DNA from: Bacillota bacterium
Lineage (GTDB): Bacteria > Bacillota > Clostridia > Oscillospirales > Acutalibacteraceae
Assembly (NCBI GenBank): GCA_029008595.1
Contig: JAQXJH010000110.1
Coordinates: 1-35,814 of the forward strand
DNA: 35,814 nucleotides
Direction: 5' to 3'
Each line of letters starts with the position of its first letter. Position 1 is the stretch's first letter. The notes under the pieces were generated by a model. It had not been told where the DNA came from and made no database searches. It saw only the letters and a list, made by a program, of their open reading frames with translations. The position numbers were made by a program, and so were the translations under genes. Shown piece after piece: positions 26,161 through 33,192 of this stretch.

Positions 26161-26943
26161 TTGAAGACAGAGGAACTGAAACAATATCTGGAGCGGATCG
26201 GGCTGGGAGAGCAGTTTTTGCCGCAGAACGGACTGCCGCTCACCGGGGAAACGCTCAGCCGGATCCAGTCGGCGCAGCTGGCCGCGATCCCATATGAAAA
26301 TCTGGATCTGCTGCGGGGGATCCCGCTGAAGCTTTCCTCCGAAGCATTATTCGATAAGCTGGTGCTCCGCCGGCGGGGCGGGTACTGCTTCGAGGTCAAC
26401 GGGCTGATGGCCCATGCGCTGCGGGCGATGGGTTTTTCGGTCACGGAATACGCCGCCCGGATGCTGTTGGGCAAAACCGAGGTGCAGGCGCGGCGGCACA
26501 GGGTGCTGCGGGTGCGCGCGGAGGACGGCGATTTTCTCTGCGACGCGGGGATGAACCGGGAAATGCAGCGCATCGCGCTGCGCATGGAGCCGGGGCTGGT
26601 GCAGAGCGACGGCGTCGCGGAATACCGGCTGGAGCAGGATGAATTCTTCGGTTGGATGCTGTACCAGCGGCTTGCCCACCATGATTTCTGGCCGGTCTAT
26701 GCGTTTACCGAGGAACCGCAGACCGATCTGGATTACGAAATGCCGTCGTTCTGGTGCGAAAAGCACCCCGATTCCCCGCTGAACAAGATCAATCGGATCT
26801 CCATCGTGCGCGGGAAGGAGCATTTTTCCATGTTCGGCGACGAGCTGATCCGCTTTGCGGACGGAACCGTTCAGGAGCGGCGTCCGGTGGCAAAGGAAGA
26901 CCAGCCGGCGCTTTTTGCGGAGCTGTTCGGGATCGCGGATTGA
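26161..26943 (+). CDS. Arylamine N-acetyltransferase family protein
   Basis: This is a NAT-family enzyme using a Cys-His-Asp triad to move acetyl (or another acyl) groups from CoA to amines. The start is TTG 26161 (MKTEELKQYLERIGL), 9 bases after AAGGGAG, giving 260 residues; the ORF-track version begins 125 codons earlier, across the palindrome. Cys76 lies in RRRGGYCFEVNG, His113 in RRHRVLRV and Asp128 in LCDAG, all in family order. The C-terminal part (WCEKHPDSPLNKINRISIVRGKEHF) is also typical. The natural substrate is not predictable. Its promoter region contains the DnaA-box palindrome. Confidence 0.92.
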   Translation: MKTEELKQYLERIGLGEQFLPQNGLPLTGETLSRIQSAQLAAIPYENLDLLRGIPLKLSSEALFDKLVLRRRGGYCFEVNGLMAHALRAMGFSVTEYAARMLLGKTEVQARRHRVLRVRAEDGDFLCDAGMNREMQRIALRMEPGLVQSDGVAEYRLEQDEFFGWMLYQRLAHHDFWPVYAFTEEPQTDLDYEMPSFWCEKHPDSPLNKINRISIVRGKEHFSMFGDELIRFADGTVQERRPVAKEDQPALFAELFGIAD

Positions 26944-26981
26944 GCGTTGCCGGGCCGGAAGCAGGAAAGGAGCCTGACCGG

Positions 26982-27515
26982 ATGCAGATGAATTTGCGCA
27001 GAGAGACGCTTCGGCTGACGCGGACCGGAATGCTTGCCGCAGCCGCGATCGCGCTTTCGGCGGCGGAATCGCTTTTCCCCGCCCTGCCGTTTTTGCCGCC
27101 CGGCGCAAAGCCGGGGTTTTCCAACCTTGCGTGTATGCTGGCGGCGGGCAGCATGGGGCTTGGCCCGGCGCTTTCCGTGGCGGTGTGCAAGGCGCTGTTT
27201 GCCGGGCTGACCAGGGGCGTTTCCGCAGGGCTGCTCAGCCTTTGCGGCGGTCTGCTCAGCACGGCGGTGACGTTCCTGTTGCTGAAAAGCCCGCGCTTCG
27301 GTTATATCGGCATCGGGATCGCCGGGGCGGTCGGGCATAATCTGGGCCAGCTGGCCGCGGCGGCGCTGCTGCTGACACCGGCGGTGTTCGGATATCTGCC
27401 GTGGCTGCTGCTGTTTGCGGCGCTGACCGGAACGCTGACGGGTCTGCTCTTCGGTTTGCTGGAACCGCGGCTTGTGCCGCTGCTTTCCGACCGGGGAGAA
27501 CGGCGGGATGTTTGA
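26982..27515 (+). CDS. Gx/HepS-I family membrane protein (PF07456)
   Basis: This is 177 residues from ATG 26982, 9 bases after AGGAG; the ORF-track start is 76 codons upstream, inside the previous gene. Five or six membrane helices; the conserved features are PPGAKPGFSNLACMLAAGSMG, FAGLTRGVSAGLLSLCGGLLST and GIAGAVGHNLGQLAAA. These mark the family named heptaprenyl diphosphate synthase component I or Gx transporter, structurally an ECF-type S component. Its role is unsettled; a prenyl-substrate or small-molecule transporter is proposed. The usual neighbours ApbE and NusG-domain proteins are absent from this window. A hairpin with T-run follows it. Confidence 0.88.
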   Translation: MQMNLRRETLRLTRTGMLAAAAIALSAAESLFPALPFLPPGAKPGFSNLACMLAAGSMGLGPALSVAVCKALFAGLTRGVSAGLLSLCGGLLSTAVTFLLLKSPRFGYIGIGIAGAVGHNLGQLAAAALLLTPAVFGYLPWLLLFAALTGTLTGLLFGLLEPRLVPLLSDRGERRDV

Positions 27516-27530
27516 ATTTTTGTGTTTTTG

Positions 27531-27559
27531 TTGACTTTTGTGAGCTTTCGCAGTACGAT
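27531..27559 (+). promoter_or_regulatory. Promoter of the deoR-MFS operon
   Basis: TTGACT (27531-27536), 17 bases, TACGAT (27554-27559). The -10 is embedded in the terminator hairpin, an arrangement that would make the promoter sensitive to a protein binding the palindrome. Confidence 0.6.
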
Positions 27560-27580
27560 AAAGTACACGAAAGCTTTTTT
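27543..27580 (+). terminator. Terminator overlapping the deoR promoter
   Basis: AGCTTTCG (27543-27550) pairs with CGAAAGCT (27568-27575), with an inner GTAC/GTAC pair, followed by TTTTTTATTTT. It can end transcripts from the upstream gene. The -10 of the next promoter lies in its loop, so the same palindrome may also be an operator for the DeoR protein. Confidence 0.72.
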
Positions 27581-27621
27581 ATTTTGCAGCCCGGCGAAGC
27601 TGCGGAAGAAAGGATGGATCC

Positions 27622-28404
27622 ATGATGCTGGCAGATGAAAGACAGCGGCTGATCTGCAGGCGGCTGCGCGAACAGGGGCAGGTGCAGGTCGGCGCGCTGG
27701 CGCAGGAGTTTTCGGTTTCCGAAGAGACCGTCCGGAGGGACATTGCCCTGCTGGAACGGAACCATCTGCTGCGCAGAGTGCATGGCGGCGCGCTGCCGGT
27801 GCAGGCCATGCGGTTGGATCCGCCGTTTGAAGCCCGCGCAGCGGAAAACCGCGAAGAACGGATGCGGCTGGGCAGAGCCGCTGCGGCGCTGGTGGGAGAA
27901 AACGAGATCATTGCAATGGACGGCGGCGTAACGACCGAAGCCATGGCCGAAGCCATGTCCGGCTGCCGCGGTGTAACGGTAGTAACGGCGTCGGTTCCCG
28001 TTCTGTGTCTTCTGATGAACAAAAAGCGGACCGGGGAGTTTGAGGGCAGCGTCTATTTTCTGGGCGGGCTGCTGGATGAACGCGAGCAGATGACCGGCGG
28101 CGCGCTGACGGCGGAGCATCTGGAACGGTTTTCGTTTGACCGTGTTTTTGTCAGCGCAACGGCGGCGGACAGCAGCGGAATTTACATGGGCACGGCGGAA
28201 AACGGCGCGCTTGCCGCCGGGATGATCGCCCGGGCAAGAGAAACCGTTCTGCTGGCCGGCAGCGAAAAGTTCGGCCGCCGCAGCGTTTACCGCTATGCGG
28301 AGCCGGCGCAGCTGAATACGCTGGTCACGGACGCCAAACAGCCGCTCCCTGCCGGGATGACCGCGGTTCTGGAGCAGAGCGGCGTCAGAATTATCATTGC
28401 CTGA
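27622..28404 (+). CDS. DeoR family transcriptional regulator
   Basis: This is a sugar-responsive repressor of 260 residues. The N-terminal winged helix-turn-helix reads LAQEFSVSEETVRRDIALLERNHLLRRVHGGAL, the family pattern. The C-terminal phosphosugar-sensing domain (PF00455) has IAMDGGVTTEAMAEAM, SVYFLGGLLDEREQMTGG, DRVFVSATAADSSGIY and ETVLLAGSEKFGRRSVYRYAE. It controls, most likely, itself and the downstream transporter, since it lies in one transcription unit with them behind a palindrome-embedded promoter. ATG 27622 (a second ATG follows directly) lies 8 bases after AAAGGA. The effector is unknown. Confidence 0.95.
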   Translation: MMLADERQRLICRRLREQGQVQVGALAQEFSVSEETVRRDIALLERNHLLRRVHGGALPVQAMRLDPPFEARAAENREERMRLGRAAAALVGENEIIAMDGGVTTEAMAEAMSGCRGVTVVTASVPVLCLLMNKKRTGEFEGSVYFLGGLLDEREQMTGGALTAEHLERFSFDRVFVSATAADSSGIYMGTAENGALAAGMIARARETVLLAGSEKFGRRSVYRYAEPAQLNTLVTDAKQPLPAGMTAVLEQSGVRIIIA

Positions 28405-28431
28405 AAAAACGGCGAAGAAAAGAGGATTGGC

Positions 28432-29694
28432 ATGCAGAAGGAACGAAAACTGATTCATCCCCGCGCGGTCTGGCTGCTGTTTGCGCTGTGCTGGGCGGTT
28501 TATTTTTCGGCGTACCTTGCCAAAAGAAACTTTTCCGCAGCGATGACGGAGATGATCGGCAGCGGTTTTCTGGCCAAGGATCGCGCCGGGCTGATCAATA
28601 CCGTGTTTTTTATCAGCTATGCCGTCGGGCAGCTCTGCAACGGCGTGCTGGGCGATAAATTCCGCCCGCAGCGGCTCATCCTGATCGGGACGCTGCTTTC
28701 CGGCGCGTGCAATCTTGCCATGGGGGCGGTGCAGGCTTCGTGGCTGATGCTGCCGCTCTGGGCGGTGAACGGGTATGCGCTTTCGATGCTGTGGCCGCCG
28801 ATCCTGCGGATCCTCTGCGAGCTGCTGCTGACCGAGGACAAAATGCGCTGTTCGGTCAACATGTCCACCTCGGTCGCGGTGGGAACGATGGTTTCCTATC
28901 TGCTCTGCGCAGGCGAGATCTCGCTTTGGGGCTGGCGTTCCACGTTTTGGCTGGCGGGCGGCTGGATGCTGCTGATCGGCGCGGTTTGGGCGGTCGGATT
29001 TCCGCGCGTGGAAAAACGCGCCGAAGAGCTGGAGCTGCCGCAGGAGCAGCAGACGGAACCGGCCGCAAAGAGCGGAGTCCCGCTGCGGAAGATCCTGCTG
29101 ACCGCGCCGGTGCTGCTGCTTGTGATTCCGACGCTGATCCAGGGCGTTCTGCGCGACGGCGTTACCTCCTGGGTGCCGACCTATGTCAGCGAGAATTTCT
29201 GGACGGATCCGGCGTTTGCCGTCCTGATCTCCACGCTGCTGCCGGTGGTCAATCTGGCAGGGCCGTATACGGCGCGTTTTGTGCAGAAACGGTGGCTGCA
29301 TACGGAAACGGCGACCTCGGCGGCATTCTTTGCGGTGGCCACAGTGGCACTCTGCTGCCTGATCACCTTCGGAAAAAACAGCATGGCCGGGAGCATCCTC
29401 TGCTTTGCGCTGATCACCGCGTCCATGGAAGGGATCAACCTGATGATCGTCAGCCTGTTTCCGCTGCGGTTCGGAAAATACGGCCGCGCGGCGTCGGTTT
29501 CGGGCTTTTTCAATTTTATCACCTACGGCGGAACGGCGATCTCGACCTACGGCATCGGGCTGCTGGCGGAACGCTGCGGCTGGGGTTCGGCGCTGCTGGC
29601 ATGGGTGGCGCTGGCTGCCGCTGCGCTGCTGATCTGCGCTGCGCTGGCGCATGTACAGCGCGGAGAAAGAAAAAATACAGAACAAGGGCAATAA
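28432..29694 (+). CDS. MFS transporter, OPA (sugar phosphate) family
   Basis: This is 420 residues with 12 membrane helices. The N-terminal YLAKRNFSAAMTEM motif and FFISYAVGQLCNGVLGDKFRPQR between helices 2 and 3 are those of the organophosphate:phosphate antiporter family (GlpT, UhpT). A central cytoplasmic loop (EELELPQEQQTEPAAKSG) separates the halves. A later loop holds RDGVTSWVPTYVSE, also conserved in OPA members. It follows the DeoR gene by 28 bases and precedes a DUF2961 fragment by 13 bases, suggesting carbohydrate uptake. Which sugar or sugar phosphate is not readable. Confidence 0.92.
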   Translation: MQKERKLIHPRAVWLLFALCWAVYFSAYLAKRNFSAAMTEMIGSGFLAKDRAGLINTVFFISYAVGQLCNGVLGDKFRPQRLILIGTLLSGACNLAMGAVQASWLMLPLWAVNGYALSMLWPPILRILCELLLTEDKMRCSVNMSTSVAVGTMVSYLLCAGEISLWGWRSTFWLAGGWMLLIGAVWAVGFPRVEKRAEELELPQEQQTEPAAKSGVPLRKILLTAPVLLLVIPTLIQGVLRDGVTSWVPTYVSENFWTDPAFAVLISTLLPVVNLAGPYTARFVQKRWLHTETATSAAFFAVATVALCCLITFGKNSMAGSILCFALITASMEGINLMIVSLFPLRFGKYGRAASVSGFFNFITYGGTAISTYGIGLLAERCGWGSALLAWVALAAAALLICAALAHVQRGERKNTEQGQ

Positions 29695-29707
29695 GGAGAT
29701 GGATCTG

Positions 29708-29899
29708 ATGTTCAACGGACTGGGTGTTTCTCTGGAAAATCTTTCGCGGATCTCGGACGCGCGGACGCGCTCGGTGTCTCCCGAAAACCCGACCGGAATG
29801 CGCTCGAGATCACCTGAAGCAGAAAAACTGAAACAGCACCTGCGTCAGAAGGAGAAACAGGCCAAAAACAGGCGAAATCGAGAGCAAAACATGATCTAA
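29708..29899 (+). pseudogene. Truncated start of a GH172 (DUF2961) gene
   Basis: ATG 29708 lies 9 bases after AAGGAG and begins MFNGLGVSLENLSRISDART, then RSVSPENPTG. That is the N-terminal signature of clostridial DUF2961/GH172 glycosidases (SDAKTRSISPEN-TG then EKGKGG), which act on fructofuranoside- or arabinofuranoside-containing sugars. After PTG the sequence loses all resemblance: MRSRSPEAEKLKQ and a Lys/Asn/Gln-rich basic end, 63 residues in all, instead of some 350. Most of the gene has therefore been removed by a deletion or recombination; the tail is new sequence up to the rplM promoter. Alternatively it is a functional small protein with a borrowed start. Confidence 0.7.
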
Positions 29900-29922
29900 A
29901 TTAAAAAAATGCGAAAAAGGTG

Positions 29923-29951
29923 TTGACAAGCCCTTGCCGCCGTGGTACTAT
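29923..29951 (+). promoter_or_regulatory. rplM promoter
   Basis: Perfect TTGACA (29923-29928), 17 bases, TACTAT (29946-29951); an overlapping TATAAT at 20 bases is an alternative -10. It starts directly after the GH172 fragment. Confidence 0.8.
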
Positions 29952-30019
29952 AATGGAGCAATTTTGCGGAAGTGCGCCCAACGGCGCTGCCGTTTCATCG
30001 ATTATTGGAGGGAAATGCT
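29952..30019 (+). ncRNA. Possible L13 leader RNA
   Basis: The untranslated leader of rplM contains a small stem GCGCC-CAAC-GGCGC (29974-29987) and GC-rich flanks ahead of GGAGGGAAATGCT. Firmicutes often have an L13-binding leader that represses rplM-rpsI, and a stem at this place would fit. The full Rfam L13_leader structure was not checked. Confidence 0.35.
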
Positions 30020-30448
30020 ATGAATACTACCATGCCGAAAGCAGGCGAAGTTACGCGCAAATGGTATGTTCTCGACGCTGCGGGCAAGCCGCTCGGCCGC
30101 GTTGCTGCACAGGCCGCCGTTCTTCTTCGCGGCAAGCAGAAGGTCACCTTTGCTCCCCATGTGGACTGCGGCGACCATGTCATCATCATCAATGCAGAAA
30201 AGGCTGTCCTGACCGGCAATAAGCTGGAAAAGAAGGTCGCCTACCGTCACACCGGCTACATCGGCCACCTCAAAGCCGTCGGCTACAGCACGCTGATGGC
30301 GGAGCGTCCCGAAGAGGCCATGCGTCTGGCTGTCAAGGGCATGATCCCGGACACCACCATCGGCCGTGAAGCGCTCACGCGTCTTCGCATTTACAAGGGC
30401 GCTGCGCACAAGCACGAAGCTCAGCAGCCCGAAGCCTGGGAACTTTGA
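30020..30448 (+). CDS. rplM: 50S ribosomal protein L13
   Basis: This early-assembly 50S protein has 142 residues from ATG 30020 (MNTTMPKAGEVTRKWYVLDA), 7 bases after GGAGGG; the ORF-track start at 29972 is too early and lies in the leader. Motifs are KPLGRVAAQAAVLLRGK, HVDCGDHVIIINAEKAVLTG, YRHTGYIGHLK, VKGMIPDTTIGREALTRLRIYKGAAHKHEAQQPE. It is the first gene of the rplM-rpsI operon, 16 bases before rpsI. Confidence 0.98.
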   Translation: MNTTMPKAGEVTRKWYVLDAAGKPLGRVAAQAAVLLRGKQKVTFAPHVDCGDHVIIINAEKAVLTGNKLEKKVAYRHTGYIGHLKAVGYSTLMAERPEEAMRLAVKGMIPDTTIGREALTRLRIYKGAAHKHEAQQPEAWEL

Positions 30449-30464
30449 GAGGAGGACGTAAACG

Positions 30465-30866
30465 ATGTACGAGAAAGCACCTTATTTTTACGGTACCGGC
30501 AGAAGAAAGAGCTCCGTCGCTCGTGTAAGAGTTTATCAGGGTACCGGCAAGATCACGATCAACGACCGTGACATTGACGATTATTTCGGCCTCGAGACCC
30601 TCAAGCTGATCGTTCGCCAGCCGCTCAATCTGACGGAAACCGCCGATAAGTTCGATATTGTCTGCCGCGTTGCCGGCGGCGGCGTTACCGGTCAGGCCGG
30701 TGCGATCCGCCACGGGATCTCCCGCGCGCTGCTGCAGTACGACAGCGAAAACCTGCGCCCTGCGCTGAAAAAGGCCGGGTTCCTGACCCGCGACCCGAGA
30801 ATGAAGGAACGCAAGAAGTACGGTCTCAAAGCAGCCCGCCGCGCTCCGCAGTTCTCCAAGCGCTGA
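30465..30866 (+). CDS. rpsI: 30S ribosomal protein S9
   Basis: This has 133 residues. The C-terminal tail RRAPQFSKR reaches the P-site tRNA in the small subunit. Motifs are [55 protein letters not shown] and [27 protein letters not shown]. The ATG follows GAGGAGGACGTAAACG. A strong terminator lies just after it, closing the L13-S9 operon. Confidence 0.98.
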   Translation: MYEKAPYFYGTGRRKSSVARVRVYQGTGKITINDRDIDDYFGLETLKLIVRQPLNLTETADKFDIVCRVAGGGVTGQAGAIRHGISRALLQYDSENLRPALKKAGFLTRDPRMKERKKYGLKAARRAPQFSKR

Positions 30867-30887
30867 TTTTCCGAATCGAATGCTTTC

Positions 30888-30920
30888 AAAGGCTTCCGCA
30901 GCGGCGGGAGCCTTTGTTTT
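30888..30920 (+). terminator. Rho-independent terminator after rpsI
   Basis: AAAGGCT/AGCCTTT with an inner CCGC/GCGG stem, followed by GTTTT, 20 bases after the rpsI stop. Confidence 0.85.
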
Positions 30921-31000
30921 ATCCGGGCGGCGCAGCCGGAAAAAGGCCGCGGGAGTTTTTTCGCCCGGGTGGAAAATGTACAACGTCAGAGAGGAATATT

Positions 31001-31324
31001 ATGGAGTCCAGCTGCAGAAAAGTAACTTTCCACGAGGCGAAAGAACTGATGGACCGTCTGAAAGGATGGCTGCTGTTCGACGTGCGGGAGGAAGAGGAAT
31101 ATATCACGGGACACGCGGACGGCGCTGTCCTTTTCCCGGTGGATACCATCACCGGAACAACGGCGGCAGAGCGCATTCCGGACAAGGAGACGCCTGTTTT
31201 TCTGTATTGCAAAACGGGAGCGCGCGCAGAACTGGCCGCCGAAAGGCTTGCTGCGCTCGGTTACCGGCAGATCTATAACATCGGCAGCCTTTCGGGCTGG
31301 CCGTACGGTCTTGCCTTCGACTGA
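31001..31324 (+). CDS. Rhodanese-like domain protein
   Basis: This is a single rhodanese domain of 107 residues from ATG 31001 (MESSCRKVTFHEAKELMDRL) after GAGAGGAATATT. The domain opens with LLFDVREEEEYITGHADGAVLFP and ends GYRQIYNIGSLSGWPYG. The active-site loop is YCKTGARA, a six-residue loop with the nucleophilic cysteine that can carry persulfide sulfur. The partner is unknown; such stand-alone domains move sulfur or act as thiol carriers. It is placed after the rpsI terminator with 80 bases of leader, so it probably has its own promoter, though none is clear. Confidence 0.93.
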   Translation: MESSCRKVTFHEAKELMDRLKGWLLFDVREEEEYITGHADGAVLFPVDTITGTTAAERIPDKETPVFLYCKTGARAELAAERLAALGYRQIYNIGSLSGWPYGLAFD

Positions 31325-31420
31325 ACGCCGGCGAAAAAGCGATCAGTCTTTTGCAGTCCCCCGAACCGGATCGCAGAGCGGAAAAGGGATCGGAAAACAA
31401 CGAAAGGAATGAAACGGAAC

Positions 31421-32101
31421 ATGAAAAATATCGGTATGGTCGTCGCGGTGGAGATCCAGGCGGTGCTCGACAGATACGGCGCACAGCTGGAAGAGCTTTC
31501 GTTCCCGGGGTACCGGGTGAAAAAATACAGAACGGAGCGGTACAATCTGTTCGTGCTGGACTGCGGCGCAGGCGAAATTGCCGCCGCCGCGGGAACGCAG
31601 TTTCTGATCTCGCAGTTCGCGGTGGATCTGGTGGTCAACTTTGGCGTGGTCGGCGGACTGACGGAGGAAATGCATCTGGCAAAGACCTGCATCATCGAGC
31701 GGGTCGTCCATTATGATTTTGATACCTCCGCGCTGGATCACTGCGAGGTCGGCCGCTATCTGAACTATCCCAGCATCTATATTCCCGCAACGCCGGAGCT
31801 GGTGCGGCGCGCGGTGGAGCTTTGCCCCGACCTGAAGCCGGTAACGTGCGCCTCGGGCGATAAGTTTGTGGACGGCCCGGAGCAGAAGCGGCGCCTGCAC
31901 GCGGAATTCGGCGCGGATATCTGCGAAATGGAGGCCGCCGGGATCGCGCTTACCTGCAACCGGTGCGGCGTACCGTGCCTGTTCATCAAGACCGTGTCGG
32001 ATGCGGTGACCGGCGGCGCGCAGCAATTCCTGAACCAGGTGGACGAATCGGCAGGCCTTTGCCTGGAGATCGCCGACCGGCTGATCGAAAGCATTTGCTG
32101 A
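31421..32101 (+). CDS. MTA/SAH nucleosidase-like protein
   Basis: This is a 226-residue nucleoside phosphorylase-fold enzyme, which cleaves adenine from 5'-methylthioadenosine or S-adenosylhomocysteine, or a related nucleoside. Family positions present are MVVAVEIQAVL near the start, VNFGVVGGL (phosphate/ribose loop), VVHYDFDTSAL, ASGDKFV, EMEAAGIALTC with the conserved Glu, and KTVSDAVTGGA with the catalytic Asp. ATG 31409, four codons upstream, sits only one base after AAAGGA; ATG 31421 has it at 12 bases, so neither start is certain. The substrate could differ from MTA/SAH, as VVGGL replaces the usual SAGGL. A strong terminator follows. Confidence 0.88.
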   Translation: MKNIGMVVAVEIQAVLDRYGAQLEELSFPGYRVKKYRTERYNLFVLDCGAGEIAAAAGTQFLISQFAVDLVVNFGVVGGLTEEMHLAKTCIIERVVHYDFDTSALDHCEVGRYLNYPSIYIPATPELVRRAVELCPDLKPVTCASGDKFVDGPEQKRRLHAEFGADICEMEAAGIALTCNRCGVPCLFIKTVSDAVTGGAQQFLNQVDESAGLCLEIADRLIESIC

Positions 32102-32115
32102 ACATAGCCCCCGCG

Positions 32116-32161
32116 GCGTGCTCCGGCGGCAGCTTCTGCTCCGGAGCGCGCAGTTTTTTTT
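32116..32161 (+). terminator. Strong Rho-independent terminator after the nucleosidase
   Basis: GCGTGCTCCGG pairs with CCGGAGCGCGC (11 bp, one T-G) and is followed by eight T residues. Confidence 0.9.
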
Positions 32162-32199
32162 GGCCAGAAAAAATTTTCACGGAAATTCAGAAATTTCCT

Positions 32200-32230
32200 G
32201 TCACAAATCCTGTTTCTGAATCGTTTATAT
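32200..32230 (+). promoter_or_regulatory. ECF-sigma-like promoter upstream of the DUF4367 gene
   Basis: TGTCACA (32199-32205) and CGTT (32222-32225) are 16 bases apart; seen as GTCACA-N15-TCGT it is identical in spacing to the element at 33116. ECF41-group promoters are known for TGTCACA at -35 and CGTC at -10. It lies 120 bases before the DUF4367 gene and directly after the terminator. Confidence 0.6.
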
Positions 32231-32350
32231 CTATGAGAGCAAAATTTTCCGGAAAAGACCGGGCAGACCATTGCTGCAAAGCCGCCCGGCAGTTTTGCGC
32301 CGTGCCAGGATCAGGCGGCAGGGCGCTGAAGAAGGAAGGGTGATCAAACG

Positions 32351-33025
32351 ATGTCAGAGCTTCAACAGGAAGAGCTTTGCCTGAAGCAGGCGCTGGAGCG
32401 TTACGAAGCAGAATATCTTGCGGAGCTTCCGGGTCAGGCGGCGCTGGAACCGATCAGATTTTCTCCGTCCTTTGAACGGAGGATGCAGAAAATGATCGCC
32501 GGGCAAAAGCGGAAATCCCGCGGCCGCATTTCGTTTCAAAACGGCATCGGGCGGCGCGCGGCCTGCGTTCTGCTGGCGTTTCTGGCCCTGCCGCTCGGCG
32601 TTTTCGGCGTCAAGGCGGCGGCAGATCCGTCTTTTCGGTTCACCGTATACGAAACATTTTCCACGCTTGTTTTTCCGTCTGCTCAAACCCATGAATCGGA
32701 GTATCGTGAGCCTGCCTTTCTGCCGGAGGGCTTTGAACAGACCCGGCAGGTCCGTTCGCCGGCCGGATTTTATACGGTGTACCGGAATGCATCCGGCGAT
32801 TATTTTTCGATCGAGCAGAGCACGCTGGACAACGCCGTCCATAATCTGGACACGGAAAACGCGCGGACGGAAGAGGTATCGGTCGGCGGGTATGGCGGGA
32901 TTTTTATTCAGAAGGATTCCGGCAATATCCTCGTCTGGAACGATACGCGGAACACGTTTCTGATGATCGGGAATCTTTCGCAGGGCGATATGATGCAGAT
33001 CGCCGGATCGCTGAGCAGCCCGTGA
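32351..33025 (+). CDS. DUF4367-domain protein, membrane-anchored, anti-sigma-like
   Basis: This is 224 residues from ATG 32351 after GGAAGGG. The first 70 residues are hydrophilic and contain R/K (QALERYEAEYLAELP, FSPSFERRMQKMI), as in anti-sigma factors or membrane regulators; one membrane helix lies near 68-88 (AACVLLAFLALPLGVFGVKAA). The extracellular part is a DUF4367 domain: AFLPEGFEQTRQVRSPAGFYTVYRN, IEQSTLD, VSVGGYGGIFIQKDSGNILVWND, FLMIGNLSQGDMMQIAGSL. Such genes normally follow an ECF-type sigma gene in the same operon; here none is present. Its upstream region keeps an ECF-like promoter and a short reading frame ending RALKKEG, resembling a sigma-factor C-terminus. Confidence 0.87.
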   Translation: MSELQQEELCLKQALERYEAEYLAELPGQAALEPIRFSPSFERRMQKMIAGQKRKSRGRISFQNGIGRRAACVLLAFLALPLGVFGVKAAADPSFRFTVYETFSTLVFPSAQTHESEYREPAFLPEGFEQTRQVRSPAGFYTVYRNASGDYFSIEQSTLDNAVHNLDTENARTEEVSVGGYGGIFIQKDSGNILVWNDTRNTFLMIGNLSQGDMMQIAGSLSSP

Positions 33026-33115
33026 CCGGAACGGGAGTTTGAAAAGGCGGCTCCGGCAGCTTCCGCCCCGCTGCCGCGCGGTTCCGAAAAAATTTTTATC
33101 GCTGCGGCAAAAACC

Positions 33116-33146
33116 GTCACATTTCGCCTCCGTAATTCGTTATAAT
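33116..33146 (+). promoter_or_regulatory. ECF-sigma-like promoter of the small secreted protein
   Basis: GTCACA (33116-33121), 15 bases, TCGT (33137-33140), then TATAAT (33141-33146). The TATAAT may serve sigma-A; the GTCACA-N15-TCGT element matches the promoter at 32200 in spacing. A stem-loop (33153-33169) begins the transcript. Confidence 0.6.
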
Positions 33147-33152
33147 CAATGC

Positions 33153-33169
33153 GGTGTTTTAAAAACACC
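33153..33169 (+). promoter_or_regulatory. 5' leader hairpin of the secreted protein
   Basis: GGTGTTTT-A-AAAACACC is a perfect 8-bp inverted repeat just downstream of the -10 and 13 bases before AGGAGG. It would fold at the extreme 5' end of the mRNA and could protect it from decay; it could also be an operator. Confidence 0.6.
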
Positions 33170-33192
33170 AAAAGTACAGGAGGATGATAAAA

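Noticed and set aside
27256-29715. Minus-strand 819-residue ORF
   Set aside because: It covers the deoR and MFS genes on the other strand, both of which show clear family motifs and tight operon spacing.
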